Positions 41,405-51,311 of a stretch of 64,000 nt of DNA are shown piece by piece. Numbering within the stretch: position 1 is the first letter of the stretch; each line of letters starts with the position of its first letter. Position numbers and translations under genes: made by a program. The DNA is from Hymenobacter sp. BT18 (GTDB lineage: Bacteria; Bacteroidota; Bacteroidia; Cytophagales; Hymenobacteraceae), in the NCBI RefSeq assembly GCF_012273015.1, contig NZ_CP050954.1, positions 3,636,001 through 3,700,000 of the forward strand, read 5' to 3'. The notes beneath the pieces are model-generated. The model searched no databases. It saw only the letters and a program-made list of their open reading frames with translations, and had not been told where the DNA came from.

Positions 41405-44002
41405 TTACTTCTTCGCGTCCGCGTCGTCACCCGTTTCGGGCTTTTCGGCGGGCCGCTCGTCGCTGGCGAGGTTGGGTGCTTCGTCGCTCTTGCTTACCGA
41501 GAACTTCAGCTCGTCTTTCCCAGCTTCATAGTCGGCCGTGATAACGTCGCCTTGCACCACCTGAGCCTTCAGGATTTCCTCGGCAATCGGGTCTTCGATG
41601 TACTTCTGGATGGCTCGGTTGAGCGGACGTGCGCCGTATTTGGGGTCGAAGCCCTTTTCGGCCACGAAGTCCTTGGCGGCTTCGGTCAGCTCTACGCGGT
41701 AGCCCAGCGTTTGCACACGCGAGAGGAGCTTGCTCAGGCTGATGTCGATGATCTTGTGGATATCCGACTTCTCCAGGGAGTTGAAGACGATAACGTCGTC
41801 CAAGCGGTTCAGGAACTCGGGCGAGAAGGTTTTGCGCAGGGCGTTGGTGATGGTGCCCTTCGTCAGCTCGTCCATGTTTTCCTGCCGCGCCTTGGTGCCA
41901 AAGCCGATGCCTGCGCCAAAGTCCGCCAGATCACGCGCCCCAATGTTGGAGGTCATGATGATGATGGTATTGCGGAAGTCCACCTTGCGGCCGAGGCCGT
42001 CGGTCAGGATACCATCGTCAAGCACCTGCAGCAGCAGGTTGTACACGTCGGGGTGTGCCTTCTCAATTTCGTCGAGCAGAATCACTGAGTACGGCTTGCG
42101 GCGGATTTTCTCCGTCAGCTGACCGCCTTCTTCGTAGCCCACGTAGCCGGGAGGTGCGCCCACCAGGCGCGATACGCTGAATTTCTCCATGTACTCCGAC
42201 ATGTCAATCCGCACCAGCGAATCTTCCTTGTCGAAGAGGTAAGTGGCCAGCACCTTCGCCAGCTCCGTCTTACCTACACCCGTCGGGCCCAGGAACACGA
42301 ACGAGCCGATGGGCTTCTTGGGGTCTTTCAGGCCCACGCGGGTACGCTGAATGGCTTTCACCAATTGCTTGATGGCCTTGTCCTGCCCGATTACCTTGCC
42401 CTGCAGCTCTTCGCCCATTTTCAGGAGCTTAGAGCTTTCGTTCTGGGCCACGCGGCTCACGGGAATGCCAGTCATCATGGCAATAACCTCAGCCACGTTT
42501 TCTTCCTTCACGGTGTAGCGCTTCTTCTTGGTCTCCTCTTCCCAGTCCTTTTTGGCCTGGTCGAGCTGATCAATCAGTTTCTTCTCCGTGTCGCGCAGTT
42601 TGGCGGCTTCCTCGTATTTCTGCGACTTCACCACGCGGTTTTTCTCCACCTTGATGTTCTCAATCTGCTCTTCGAGCTTGAGAATATCCTCGGGCACCAC
42701 GATGTTGTTGATGTGCACACGGGCACCAGCCTCGTCGAGAATGTCGATGGCCTTATCAGGCAGGAAACGGTCCGACATGTAGCGGTCCGACAGCTTTACG
42801 CAGGCTTCAATAGCCTTGTCGGTGTACACGACGTGGTGGTGGTCCTGGTACTTGTCCTTGATGTTGTGCAGGATTTCGATGGTTTCCTCGGGCGTGGTGG
42901 GGTCCACCATTACCATCTGGAAACGACGGGCCAAAGCGCCATCCTTCTCGATATACTGCCGGTACTCGTCCAGCGTGGTAGCCCCGATGCATTGAATTTC
43001 GCCGCGGGCCAGGGCCGGCTTGAACATGTTGGAAGCGTCGAGCGAGCCGGAAGCACCGCCAGCGCCTACAATCGTGTGTAGCTCGTCAATGAACAGAATC
43101 ACGTCGGGCGACTTTTCCAGCTCGTTCATCACAGCCTTCATGCGCTCCTCAAACTGGCCGCGGTACTTGGTACCGGCCACCAGCGAGGCCAGGTCGAGCG
43201 TCACCACGCGCTTGTTGAAGAGCACGCGCGACACTTTTTTCTGGATGATGCGCAGGGCGAGGCCTTCGGCAATAGCCGTTTTACCAACGCCGGGTTCCCC
43301 AATGAGGATGGGGTTGTTCTTTTTGCGGCGGCTCAGGATCTGAGCGACGCGCTCAATCTCCTTTTCGCGACCCACAATGGGGTCGAGCTTGTCGTCTTCA
43401 GCCAGCTTGGTCAGGTCGCGCCCAAAGTTGTCGAGCACTGGGGTGCGGGACTTTTCGCCGGGCTTTTTAGCCGCCGAGCTGCTGCCGGACTTGGAAGCCG
43501 AGCCAAAGAGTTTGTCGTTGTCGTCGTCGTCGGTGTCGGAAGGACCGGCCGAGGGACCAGCGGCATTGCCGCGGTAATCGAGGGAATCGCGCACTGCTTC
43601 GTAGTTAACGTTGAACTTGGCCAGAATCTGGGAAGAGATATTGTCCTCATCGCGCAGGATGGAAAGCAGCAAGTGCTCCGTGCCGATGATTTCGCTCTTG
43701 AAGATTTTAGCTTCCAGGTAAGTGATTTTGAGCACCTTTTCCGTCTGCTTCGTGAGCGGAATAGAGCCGGTTATGCTAGTGCCCTGCGTAGCCGTGTTGC
43801 GGGTGGCTTGTTCCAGCGCGTACTTGAGCTCATCCACGGAAATGCCCAATTTCTTGAGCAAGCCAATGGCCGTGCCTTCGCCCTCGCGAATCATGCCTAG
43901 CAATAGGTGTTCGGTGCCAATATAATCATGCCCGAGCCGGATGGCTTCTTCCCGGCTCAAGGATATGACCTCCTTGACTCGATTTGAGAATTTAGCTTCC
44001 AT
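41405..44002 (-). CDS. clpC: ClpC-type AAA+ unfoldase (Clp protease ATP-binding subunit)
   Basis: An 865-residue Hsp100 protein that unfolds substrates for ClpP. An N-terminal double Clp_N repeat (1-145) begins [23 protein letters not shown]+ domain 1 has Walker [10 protein letters not shown], and domain 2 has GPTGVGKTE. Between them lies a UVR-type motif ([17 protein letters not shown]), which marks ClpC rather than ClpB. The last ~40 residues are a charged tail. A linker insert ([20 protein letters not shown]) follows the N domain. It is monocistronic, closed by a terminator. Confidence 0.95.
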   Translation of the reverse strand: MEAKFSNRVKEVISLSREEAIRLGHDYIGTEHLLLGMIREGEGTAIGLLKKLGISVDELKYALEQATRNTATQGTSITGSIPLTKQTEKVLKITYLEAKIFKSEIIGTEHLLLSILRDEDNISSQILAKFNVNYEAVRDSLDYRGNAAGPSAGPSDTDDDDNDKLFGSASKSGSSSAAKKPGEKSRTPVLDNFGRDLTKLAEDDKLDPIVGREKEIERVAQILSRRKKNNPILIGEPGVGKTAIAEGLALRIIQKKVSRVLFNKRVVTLDLASLVAGTKYRGQFEERMKAVMNELEKSPDVILFIDELHTIVGAGGASGSLDASNMFKPALARGEIQCIGATTLDEYRQYIEKDGALARRFQMVMVDPTTPEETIEILHNIKDKYQDHHHVVYTDKAIEACVKLSDRYMSDRFLPDKAIDILDEAGARVHINNIVVPEDILKLEEQIENIKVEKNRVVKSQKYEEAAKLRDTEKKLIDQLDQAKKDWEEETKKKRYTVKEENVAEVIAMMTGIPVSRVAQNESSKLLKMGEELQGKVIGQDKAIKQLVKAIQRTRVGLKDPKKPIGSFVFLGPTGVGKTELAKVLATYLFDKEDSLVRIDMSEYMEKFSVSRLVGAPPGYVGYEEGGQLTEKIRRKPYSVILLDEIEKAHPDVYNLLLQVLDDGILTDGLGRKVDFRNTIIIMTSNIGARDLADFGAGIGFGTKARQENMDELTKGTITNALRKTFSPEFLNRLDDVIVFNSLEKSDIHKIIDISLSKLLSRVQTLGYRVELTEAAKDFVAEKGFDPKYGARPLNRAIQKYIEDPIAEEILKAQVVQGDVITADYEAGKDELKFSVSKSDEAPNLASDERPAEKPETGDDADAKK

Positions 44003-44141
44003 GCAGATAAGTAGTGAAGAAAAAGGGAAACCCGCAAGTCTTCGTAGCTGCTTACGAAAAAACGGGATGGGCCGCTGGTATCTGATAACAGAGGAATACG
44101 GGCCAGGGTTCTGAAGAAGGAGGAGAGAGACGGCAAAAGCC

Positions 44142-44762
44142 CTACGCGAGAAAGCTGCCGGCGGCTGGTCCCTGCATAAACAGCAGGTCCAGGATGCTCA
44201 GCCCAGGTACAAATGATGCGCCAAACGTATGCGCGTAAGGCCGCACCGACGTCCTGTCAGGTTCTGGGTTGGTAGGTGATTTAGGCGTCAGCCAGTCGCG
44301 CCGGTCGTGCACGGCAGTGGAAGCATAGGTAGGGTGGTAGTCAGTGGTGAATTCAACCGGAAGCCGTAGCCGCAGGCAGCGCAGATAGAACTGCAGCAGC
44401 GTCAGATTCAGGTCAAAAAGTAGGGGAAATTTCTGTACGTAAATATCGTGCAGATAGTCGGCGTAGTACGCAAAATAGGGGCTGCCCCCGTAGGCCGTTT
44501 GTAGGGTGCGCCAGTGCCGGTGCACCCAGTTCTGACGGTAGTCGATTTCCAGGTTCCTGATTGGTACTTTCTCGCTGCGGTTGCCGTCTACAACGGGTAC
44601 GGTAAGGGGCTGAACACCCTGGGCCGTCAGGATCAGGCAGCGGTTACGGTAAGTTTGCTTATGATAATGCTCATGCTGCTCCAGCCACAGCGCATCTTTT
44701 CCCAAAAGTTCAGCAAAAAACGTGGTAGGAGGATTATATTGGAGCTCAAACAAAACAGGCAT
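44142..44762 (-). CDS. WbqC-like family protein
   Basis: A 206-residue cytosolic protein. The opening VLFELQYNPPTTFFAEL, the HEHYHKQTYRNRCLILTAQG segment, PVVDGN and QNWVHRHWRTLQTAYGGSPYF are the conserved features of the WbqC family. The name comes from a gene in an O-antigen cluster, where it was suggested to be a glycosyltransferase or aminotransferase accessory; activity is not proven. In Bacteroidota single copies often occur outside polysaccharide loci, as here. It stands divergent to the secreted protein gene at 44880. Confidence 0.85.
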   Translation of the reverse strand: MPVLFELQYNPPTTFFAELLGKDALWLEQHEHYHKQTYRNRCLILTAQGVQPLTVPVVDGNRSEKVPIRNLEIDYRQNWVHRHWRTLQTAYGGSPYFAYYADYLHDIYVQKFPLLFDLNLTLLQFYLRCLRLRLPVEFTTDYHPTYASTAVHDRRDWLTPKSPTNPEPDRTSVRPYAHTFGASFVPGLSILDLLFMQGPAAGSFLA

Positions 44763-44879
44763 GATGCTGGCTTAGCAGGCGGCGGATACGGGCCCATGCA
44801 AGGGGAACCCGCGCCAAAGTACGGGCGTTAGCCGCAGTACTTCGTTCCCAACACCTTTCTTTATTTCTGACATCCTGAC

Positions 44880-45752
44880 ATGAAATTCTACCTGCTTGGT
44901 ATTCTGAGTTTGCTGCTGTCAGCCGTTGCGCAGGCGGCGCCCCCCCGGTTACTGCTGGACGTAGCCGCTTTTCGGAACACTGACACCAGCCGCAAAGGTG
45001 GCGTGCTGGAGGTCTACGCCACCGTAGACGGCAATTCCCTCACGTACCAGCGCCGGGCAGTAAAGGCCTTCCAGGCCTCGGCGGTGCTTACCCTGGAAGT
45101 ACTGAAGGCCGATGGTCAGATCGTGTATAGCGAAACAATAAAGCTCAAGCCGCCCGTGCTGCGGGATACCGCGCAGGCTATCAAAAACCCGATGAGCTTT
45201 CAGAAGCGTGTGATCCTGCCCGATGGTACGTACACGGTGCGCGGGCAGGTGCGCGACCAGTTCAAGGCCGGCGGCAACCGTATTCTGGAGGTTCCGGTGG
45301 CGTTGCAGTTCGACCAGGCCGGCCTGCGCCTCAGCGACGTGGTAGTGCTGGCCAAAGCGCCTAGCCGCTCCTCCGATGAGTCGAACTTTACCCGGGGGGG
45401 ATACCTGCTGATCCGCACGCCGGGCGGCCTCTACGGCCGCGGGGCCGACCGGCTGTTTGCCTACGCTGAGCTGTACAATGCCCCCGCCGAGCAAACGCTG
45501 GCCACTAAGTACCGGCTGCGGCTGGTAGGCGCTACCAAAGATGCCGCTACAGGCGCCGGCATGGCCAAAGCGCTGGGCAATGCCCCCCACCTCATTCTGG
45601 TAGACATGGATATTGCCAAGGTGCCCGCTGGGGAATACGATTTAATTGTGGAAGTTCGCGGCGCCAAAAACAAGCTGCTGGCCAGCAAAACCACCCGGGT
45701 GCTCCGGCAGCCCGATACGTACGCTCCGGCGGCCGCCGCTATTCGCTTATGA
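44880..45752 (+). CDS. Secreted protein of unknown function, coupled to an acyltransferase
   Basis: A 290-residue protein with a signal peptide (MKFYLLGILSLLLSAVAQA). The remainder looks like beta-sandwich repeats: first domain ~25-130 (FRNTDTSRKGGVLEVYATVD, ILPDGTYTVRGQVRDQF) and second ~135-280 (LRLSDVVVLAKAP, VPAGEYDLIVEVRG). It resembles the N-terminal halves of GWxTD-containing secreted proteins, but the GWxTD domain itself is absent. The stop overlaps the next start by four bases (ATGA), so it is translationally coupled with a lipid A type acyltransferase. An outer-membrane or lipid role is plausible but unproven. Confidence 0.78.
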   Translation: MKFYLLGILSLLLSAVAQAAPPRLLLDVAAFRNTDTSRKGGVLEVYATVDGNSLTYQRRAVKAFQASAVLTLEVLKADGQIVYSETIKLKPPVLRDTAQAIKNPMSFQKRVILPDGTYTVRGQVRDQFKAGGNRILEVPVALQFDQAGLRLSDVVVLAKAPSRSSDESNFTRGGYLLIRTPGGLYGRGADRLFAYAELYNAPAEQTLATKYRLRLVGATKDAATGAGMAKALGNAPHLILVDMDIAKVPAGEYDLIVEVRGAKNKLLASKTTRVLRQPDTYAPAAAAIRL

Positions 45753-46666
45753 GTTCCTCTACTGCCCCCTCTCCCTATCCCTGGTACTTCCGGCCGCTCG
45801 ATTGGGGATTGCGAGGTTTGGCCGCCCTGCCGTTGTTTGTACTCTACGGGCTGGCCGAAGTGCTGTATTTCCTGATGGCCTACGTGCTGCGCTACCGGCA
45901 GCGGGTGGTGCTTGAAAATTTGCGCAACTCGTTTCCGGAGAAATCGGCAGTTGAGCACCGGCAGCTGGCCCGGCGCTTTTACCGGCACTTTGCGCAGCTG
46001 ATGGTAGAAATTCTGTGGTTGCGCCAGGCCACTCCGGCGCAGCTGAAGCGGCGCGTGGAGTACCCCAACAAGCACGTGCTGACCGACCACGTAGAAGCGG
46101 GCCGCTCGGTGCTGGCGTTGGGCTCTCATGCTGGCAACTGGGAATGGATTCTTACCTCGGGGCAGCTGCAGCTGGATGTGCCGGCCGTGGGCGTCTATCA
46201 GCCGCTGAACAATGGCTTCTTCGACGAATTCATGTACAAGCTGCGCACCCGCACCGGAGCTGAGTTGGTAACCATGCGCGAAACCATCCGCTACATGGCC
46301 GCCACCCGCAACCGCCAGAAAGTGCTCAGCATGCTTTCCGACCAGAGCCCCAGTAACCCCACCAACCGCTATTGGACGCACCTGTTGCACCAAGACACGG
46401 CTTTCTACACCGGGGCCGACCGGCTGGCCTCGCACTTTCAGATGCCCGTCGTATACGTCAGCATTCAGCGGGTGCGGCGGGGCTATTACCGTATCGTGCT
46501 GGAAGAGCTGTTTGACGGCCAGTCCGCCTTGGACCCCAACCAGCACCAGATTACGGAGGCCTTTGCCCGGGCTCTGGAACGCGACATTCAGGCCGCCCCG
46601 GCCGATTACCTTTGGTCTCATCGGCGCTGGAAGCACAAGCGAGAGGCAACCGAAAGGGTACACTGA
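45749..46666 (+). CDS. LpxL/HtrB-type lipid acyltransferase
   Basis: A 305-residue inner-membrane protein. After a hydrophobic N-terminal segment (about residues 18-44) the catalytic HxxxxE/D motif is seen in GSHAGNWEWIL. FDE and the LSMLSDQSPSNPTNRYWTHL segment belong to the lysophospholipid/lipid A acyltransferase family, which adds secondary acyl chains to lipid A or acylates aminolipids. Homologues in Bacteroidota include LpxL-like and ornithine-lipid enzymes, so the acceptor is uncertain. It is coupled with the upstream secreted protein by an ATGA overlap. Confidence 0.9.
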   Translation: MSSSTAPSPYPWYFRPLDWGLRGLAALPLFVLYGLAEVLYFLMAYVLRYRQRVVLENLRNSFPEKSAVEHRQLARRFYRHFAQLMVEILWLRQATPAQLKRRVEYPNKHVLTDHVEAGRSVLALGSHAGNWEWILTSGQLQLDVPAVGVYQPLNNGFFDEFMYKLRTRTGAELVTMRETIRYMAATRNRQKVLSMLSDQSPSNPTNRYWTHLLHQDTAFYTGADRLASHFQMPVVYVSIQRVRRGYYRIVLEELFDGQSALDPNQHQITEAFARALERDIQAAPADYLWSHRRWKHKREATERVH

Positions 46667-46680
46667 TAAGCGAACCGCTT

Positions 46681-46732
46681 TAAAAGAGGAAAGGCCACCC
46701 CTGCGTTTGCAGGAGTAGCCTTTCCTCTTTTA
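46681..46732. terminator. Bidirectional terminator between the acyltransferase and the YciO-like gene
   Basis: Perfect 15-base arms TAAAAGAGGAAAGGC/GCCTTTCCTCTTTTA with an inner CCTGC/GCAGG stem. It ends 12 bases before the stop of the converging gene. Confidence 0.88.
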
Positions 46733-46744
46733 GGGGCTTGGCAC

Positions 46745-47374
46745 CTACAGGTACTGCTCGATGTCGCCGGCACCCTGGCGGATTATGTTGAAGTCTTCGT
46801 CGGTACAATCGATAACGGTACTAGCCACGTTGTGCCCGAATCCGCCGTCGATGACCAGGTCTACCAGGGGGCGGTATTTCTCAAAAATCAGGTCCGGATC
46901 GGTGCTGTACTCCAGAATCTCGTCGTCGTCGTGCACGGAGGTGCTGACGATGGGGTTACCAAGCTCCCGCACCAGGGCCAAGCAGATGTTGTGGTCGGGC
47001 ACGCGGATACCCACAGTTTTGCGCTTTACCCCGCCGTACTTGGGGGCTTTGGTGCTAGCCTCAAAAATAAATGTGAACGGCCCGGGCAAGGCTTTCTTCA
47101 GCACTTTATACACCGGGGTAGTAATGCCGTTGGCATAGTCGGTGATGTGCGACAGATCGGAGCAAATAAACGACAGGTTGGCTTTATCCGGCTTTATGCC
47201 TTTAATCCGGCAAAGCTTCTCCACGGCCCGGGCATTATGAATATCGCACCCCAGCCCGTAAATGGTATCGGTGGGGTAGATGATGACGCCACCACTACGC
47301 AGTACCTCCACGGCTTGCTGGATACGATTCTGCGGCGGGTTGTCGGGGTGAATACGGAGTAGGGTAGCAGCCAT
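46745..47374 (-). CDS. YciO/YrdC/Sua5 family RNA-binding protein
   Basis: The start MAATLLRIHPDNPPQNRIQQ at 47374 gives 209 residues. The fold binds ATP, threonine and double-stranded RNA; YrdC/TsaC members make threonylcarbamoyl-AMP for tRNA t6A. Key residues lie in GGVIIYPTDTIYGLGCDI and the nearby KLCRIKGIKP. The HPDNPPQNRIQQAVEVLRSG opening and the overall length match E. coli YciO more closely than TsaC, so it may be the poorly understood YciO paralogue. A TsaC role cannot be excluded, since no other YrdC gene is in the window. Confidence 0.88.
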   Translation of the reverse strand: MAATLLRIHPDNPPQNRIQQAVEVLRSGGVIIYPTDTIYGLGCDIHNARAVEKLCRIKGIKPDKANLSFICSDLSHITDYANGITTPVYKVLKKALPGPFTFIFEASTKAPKYGGVKRKTVGIRVPDHNICLALVRELGNPIVSTSVHDDDEILEYSTDPDLIFEKYRPLVDLVIDGGFGHNVASTVIDCTDEDFNIIRQGAGDIEQYL

Positions 47375-47506
47375 AGAAAGAAGTTGTTGAAAAGGGGGAC
47401 CACGCAGAACCGTTTCCTGCCCCACTCAGATAGGCCGGGACAAGGTACTAGGCGGGCAACAAAACTGCTACCCAGCCCAGCGCTTTTCCGGATGCGGGTA
47501 GCCCCG

Positions 47507-47541
47507 CAAAAAAAAGCCCCGGCCGAAGCCAGGGCTTTTCT
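47507..47541 (-). terminator. Terminator after the Calx-beta T9SS gene
   Basis: AAAAGCCC/GGGCTTTT arms with an inner imperfect stem, followed on the minus strand by a T-run (the A-run at 47507-47515). Confidence 0.82.
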
Positions 47542-47564
47542 TACGCAAAACTAACCTGCTACGG

Positions 47565-49766
47565 TTACTGCTTCACAAAACGGCGCGTTACCGAACCATC
47601 TTTGGTGGTAATGCGCACCAGGTAAGTACCACGCTGCAGCGAAGCTACGTTCAGCAGGGCAACGTCCGAGGTAGCAGTAGTGCGGCTGATGCGCTGGCCC
47701 AGCAGGCTCAGCACTTCTACCGTAGCACCGCGGCCGGCAGCACCCAACTTCAGGTTCAGCTGACCGGCAGCGGGGTTGGGGTAGAGCTGCACCGTGCGGC
47801 CGAAGGCTGGCTCGCGGTTAGCCGTGGGAGTCAGCACGATATCGGCCATGCTGCGGGGGAAGATCTGGTAACCCGTATCGAAGGGCGAGTTGCTGTCGAA
47901 CTGACCACCCAGGCCGGTTACAGCAAACGTGCCTGCAGGCGCCGACATGGCGTACAACCCGCTTACTTTGGTGATGCGCAGCTGGAAGATGGTGCCGGCG
48001 GCATCTTTAGCCTCTACGTTCGTGGCTGCGCCGGTGGTGGCTTCAGTAGGCCATTTCAAAGGATCTACCAGCGTCAGGCCATTCACGGTAATCAACTCCG
48101 ATTCTTCGCCTTCGCCCACGGCGGTTACTACGCGTGGCGTTACCAAAGCAGCGTTTTGGCGGAATCGGGTGATTTCTGTAGCCGTAATCTGGGTCAGGCC
48201 GTTAAACTGAGCCAGGGTACCGGTTACGTCAACGGAGTCGCCTTGAGCCAGCACCAGGTCACCCAGGTTGGCCGAGGAGAAGATGCCGATGCCGCCCGTT
48301 GCGTCGATGAGGGCAAACTGGTAGCCACCGGCCGTGCGCAGGTTAGGTCCATACACAACACCGGTTGCTTTTACCCGCTGCGTGGCCTTTAGCGGCACGC
48401 CATTAGCGTCGTTCTGCGTAAGCGTGGCAATGGGGGTAACGTCAAGGGCAGCAGGAACGTCGTTGGCCAGAATCTTAACTTCCAGCGTAGCCGGCGTGCC
48501 CAGCGTAGCGCCGGTGGCGTCCATGAGCATGATCTGCAGGGTTTCGGAAGCTTCCTGCGCGGCGTCGTCCACAATCTTGAGGGTCACCGTCTGCGCGGTG
48601 TTGTCGCCGGCGGCAAAGGTCAGCGTCTTGTCCTCAAAGGTGTAGTCGCTGCTGGAAGCAGAGCCACCCGTAGTGGAGGCCATAACTTTCACCGTAACGG
48701 CGGTGGTAGGCACCGCGGAGAGCTGCACTTGGATGCTTACGTCTTGGCCTTCTTCCGCATCCACGCTGCTCTTATCCAGCGTGAGCACGGGCAAGGCTAC
48801 CACCGCGTCGTTGGCGGCAATGGAAAGCGTGTAGTGGTCGGGGCTTACGGTAGCGGCGGCAGCGGGCAGGGCGTTTTCCAGGGAGAACATAATCGTCTCC
48901 AGGGCTTCCTCCGCGTTATCGTTCACGATGGTTACGTCTACCGTCTGCTCGGCGGTGGAGTTAGCCGGGAAGGTCACCGTCTGCTTGGTGTAGGTGTAGT
49001 CGTCGGTAGCCGTGGCCGAGCCGGCGGGCGTAGCCACCACCACATCAACCTTGATTTCCTGGGTGCTGGCGGCGCTCAGCTTCACTGGCACGCGCACCAC
49101 GCCCGCCGACTCATCCACGGTAGCACCCGAAGAGGCGAAGGAAATAGTAGGGGCAGTAGTGGTGCCGGTAGTGACGGAGCCGTCTACTTTGATGTTGTCG
49201 AGGCGCCAAGAGCCACCTTCGGCTTCGGCTTTGTAGCCATAAAAGCGGAACTCAACGGCGGAGGTGAGGCCGGTGAAGGCGGCTGGCAGATCAATCTTCT
49301 TACCCACGCGCGTGTCAGAATCGTCTGGCACGGTCACTTTTACCAAGTCACTGGCGAAGTTGTCGAGGCTGGAACGCATTACCCACTCCGTGATACCGGT
49401 GCCCGAGCGGCGTTCGTCCAACGTAACGCTCGTAAGGTTAAGCGTAGCGCCGCTGGCCGGAGTCACCGAAAAGGTATAGTAATCGTTGACGTCGGGAGTA
49501 GCTGCTGTTGTCCAGCCCGTTGAAGCAAAAGCGCCGCCACCGAGCGAAGGCGTCACGCCCGAGCCCCGCGATATGGGGGAAAACGTTGCATTGGCAGGCT
49601 GGGCGTCTGCCGGATAAGTAGCCTCATTCCCCACAGAGGGGGTGGTAGTGCCAAAGGAATAAGTGGCCAGTTGCGCCTGGGCGGAAAAGGCAAATGTGAG
49701 ACCAAGCATGCCGAGGGCGAAACGCCGCGCAACCATGCCAAGGGAGTAAGGGTGCAACATAAACAA
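47565..49766 (-). CDS. Secreted Calx-beta protein with T9SS sorting domain
   Basis: A 733-residue exported protein. An N-terminal signal (RRFALGMLGLTFAFSAQAQ) precedes a ~180-residue beta-rich domain. Two Calx-beta repeats follow at about 205-310 and 325-430 (VDESAGVVRVPVKLSA, then VDAEEGQDVSIQVQLSA, each ending with an IAAND/ILAND strand). Then comes an OB-fold-like domain (~435-545). The last ~75 residues are a type A T9SS sorting domain (LYPNPAAGQLNLKLG ... GTYLVRITTKDGSVTRRFVKQ). It is probably cell-surface or secreted. Start could also be ATG at 49760 or 49736. Confidence 0.9.
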   Translation of the reverse strand: MFMLHPYSLGMVARRFALGMLGLTFAFSAQAQLATYSFGTTTPSVGNEATYPADAQPANATFSPISRGSGVTPSLGGGAFASTGWTTAATPDVNDYYTFSVTPASGATLNLTSVTLDERRSGTGITEWVMRSSLDNFASDLVKVTVPDDSDTRVGKKIDLPAAFTGLTSAVEFRFYGYKAEAEGGSWRLDNIKVDGSVTTGTTTAPTISFASSGATVDESAGVVRVPVKLSAASTQEIKVDVVVATPAGSATATDDYTYTKQTVTFPANSTAEQTVDVTIVNDNAEEALETIMFSLENALPAAAATVSPDHYTLSIAANDAVVALPVLTLDKSSVDAEEGQDVSIQVQLSAVPTTAVTVKVMASTTGGSASSSDYTFEDKTLTFAAGDNTAQTVTLKIVDDAAQEASETLQIMLMDATGATLGTPATLEVKILANDVPAALDVTPIATLTQNDANGVPLKATQRVKATGVVYGPNLRTAGGYQFALIDATGGIGIFSSANLGDLVLAQGDSVDVTGTLAQFNGLTQITATEITRFRQNAALVTPRVVTAVGEGEESELITVNGLTLVDPLKWPTEATTGAATNVEAKDAAGTIFQLRITKVSGLYAMSAPAGTFAVTGLGGQFDSNSPFDTGYQIFPRSMADIVLTPTANREPAFGRTVQLYPNPAAGQLNLKLGAAGRGATVEVLSLLGQRISRTTATSDVALLNVASLQRGTYLVRITTKDGSVTRRFVKQ

Positions 49767-49886
49767 AGAAAAAGTTGATGAAAGAAGAAGCTGTAATTTC
49801 GGGCCTTAAAGTTACCCGCTTCGCCCGGTTACGCAACTGGAAGTAGCATTGTCTTTGGATTACTTCATTTTTCCGCGCTGCCACTC

Positions 49887-50960
49887 ATGGCCAAACCCCG
49901 CATCGACTACAAAGCCCAGGCCCTGCGCCGTCGAAACCGCTTCGCTTATACCGTGGGCGTGCTCGGTATTCTACTCATTACTTTCTCGTACTATTTCTAT
50001 CAGGTGTTCTTCACGCCCAACGTGGAAACCAAGGGGAAGCCTACCTACGTGCTCGTGCGCCGGGGCCAGACAGCCAAGGCCGTACTCGACTCCATTGAGG
50101 CCACCGGCGTCATCGTTGACAAGCTGAGCCTGCACTTTGTGGCGCGGCTGATGAAGTACGACAAGCTAGTGAAGCCGGGCCGCTACGAGCTGAAAGATGG
50201 GGCCACCAACCGCCAGCTCATCAACGACCTGCGCACCGGGCGCCAGTCCCCGCTGAAGCTAACTTTCCAGAACATTCGCCTGCGGGAAGATTTGGCGCGT
50301 AAGCTTAGCACGGCCATCGACTCGCGCCCCGGCCAGTTTGACTCCCTGCTTAGCTCGCCGACCTACACCAAGGCCCTGGGCTTCGACACCACGAGCATCC
50401 TCACGATGTTTATCCCGAACACCTACGAGCTGTACTGGAACTCGACGCCCGACAACCTCATGCAGCGCATGAAAAAGGAGTACGACAAGTTCTGGACGCC
50501 CGCCCGCGACGCCAAGCGCAAGAAGCTGGGTCTCAGCCGGGCTGAGGTAAGTACCCTGGCCAGCATTGTAGAAGCCGAGCAGCAGCAGCACGCCGACGAG
50601 CGGCCCCGCGTAGCCGGGGTGTACCTCAACCGCCTCAAGCGCGGCATGAAGCTGCAGGCCGACCCCACCGTGGTGTACGCCAACCAGGATTTTGGCATCC
50701 GGCGCGTGCTGAACGTGCACCTGCAGAAAGACTCGCCCTACAACACGTACAAGTACGCGGGCCTGCCGCCCGGCCCCATCAACCTGCCCAGCATTGCCAG
50801 CATCGACGCCGTACTGAACCCCGAAAGCCACCAGTACCTGTACTTCTGCGCCAAGGAGGATTTCAGCGGTTACCATGCCTTTGCCCGTAATGAGCAGGAA
50901 CACCTCGTAAACGCCCGCCGCTACCAAGCTGCTTTGAGCCGTAACGGAATTATGAAATAG
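49887..50960 (+). CDS. mltG: Endolytic transglycosylase MltG
   Basis: A 357-residue inner-membrane lytic transglycosylase that cuts nascent peptidoglycan strands and is thought to set glycan length. One N-terminal helix (about 20-42) is followed by a LysM-like region (~50-115) and the YceG catalytic domain. The catalytic Glu lies in LASIVEAEQQQ and is followed by the conserved RVAGVYLNRLKRGMKLQADP and YNTYKYAGLPPGPI. Length is normal. An AT-rich small gene follows 17 bases later. Confidence 0.94.
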   Translation: MAKPRIDYKAQALRRRNRFAYTVGVLGILLITFSYYFYQVFFTPNVETKGKPTYVLVRRGQTAKAVLDSIEATGVIVDKLSLHFVARLMKYDKLVKPGRYELKDGATNRQLINDLRTGRQSPLKLTFQNIRLREDLARKLSTAIDSRPGQFDSLLSSPTYTKALGFDTTSILTMFIPNTYELYWNSTPDNLMQRMKKEYDKFWTPARDAKRKKLGLSRAEVSTLASIVEAEQQQHADERPRVAGVYLNRLKRGMKLQADPTVVYANQDFGIRRVLNVHLQKDSPYNTYKYAGLPPGPINLPSIASIDAVLNPESHQYLYFCAKEDFSGYHAFARNEQEHLVNARRYQAALSRNGIMK

Positions 50961-50977
50961 ACAATGGGCTTTAGATA

Positions 50978-51295
50978 ATGAAATTGAAAAAGTTGACTTA
51001 CGAAGAGTACCAGGCAGCATTTCAGGCACCAATGCTCGACGTGACTACAACCGCAGAGCCAGTGCTGGATATTTGGCCGTATGTCGAGGCAGTACCATCA
51101 GCTGATTTAGATGGCTATGTCCTCTTAGATGGTATAGTTAAGTATGTATATCAGCATCCTACTGAAAAGTTGCTTCATGTATTGGTTTCGACCGACGATA
51201 AAAACGTTTTCCTTGTTGTGTTAATAGATTTAGGTAAACCTGAAATTGTCGGTCACTATCTTCTGAATCTACTACAACTCTATAGCATTGCTTAA
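50978..51295 (+). CDS. AT-rich small protein of unknown function
   Basis: A 105-residue soluble protein, no signal, squeezed between mltG and a thioesterase gene. Its composition differs sharply: in the 240 bases from 51061 to 51300 I counted 90 G+C (37.5%), while neighbours are clearly GC-rich. Codon use is correspondingly AT-ended (for example TTAGATGGTATAGTTAAGTA). A conserved-looking stretch is HVLVSTDDKNVFLVVLIDLG then HYLLNLLQLYSIA, which resembles small immunity-like or SMI1-type proteins. That similarity is a visual impression only. Likely acquired by transfer. Confidence 0.7.
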   Translation: MKLKKLTYEEYQAAFQAPMLDVTTTAEPVLDIWPYVEAVPSADLDGYVLLDGIVKYVYQHPTEKLLHVLVSTDDKNVFLVVLIDLGKPEIVGHYLLNLLQLYSIA

Positions 51296-51311
51296 TTCAA
51301 GCTACTGAACA

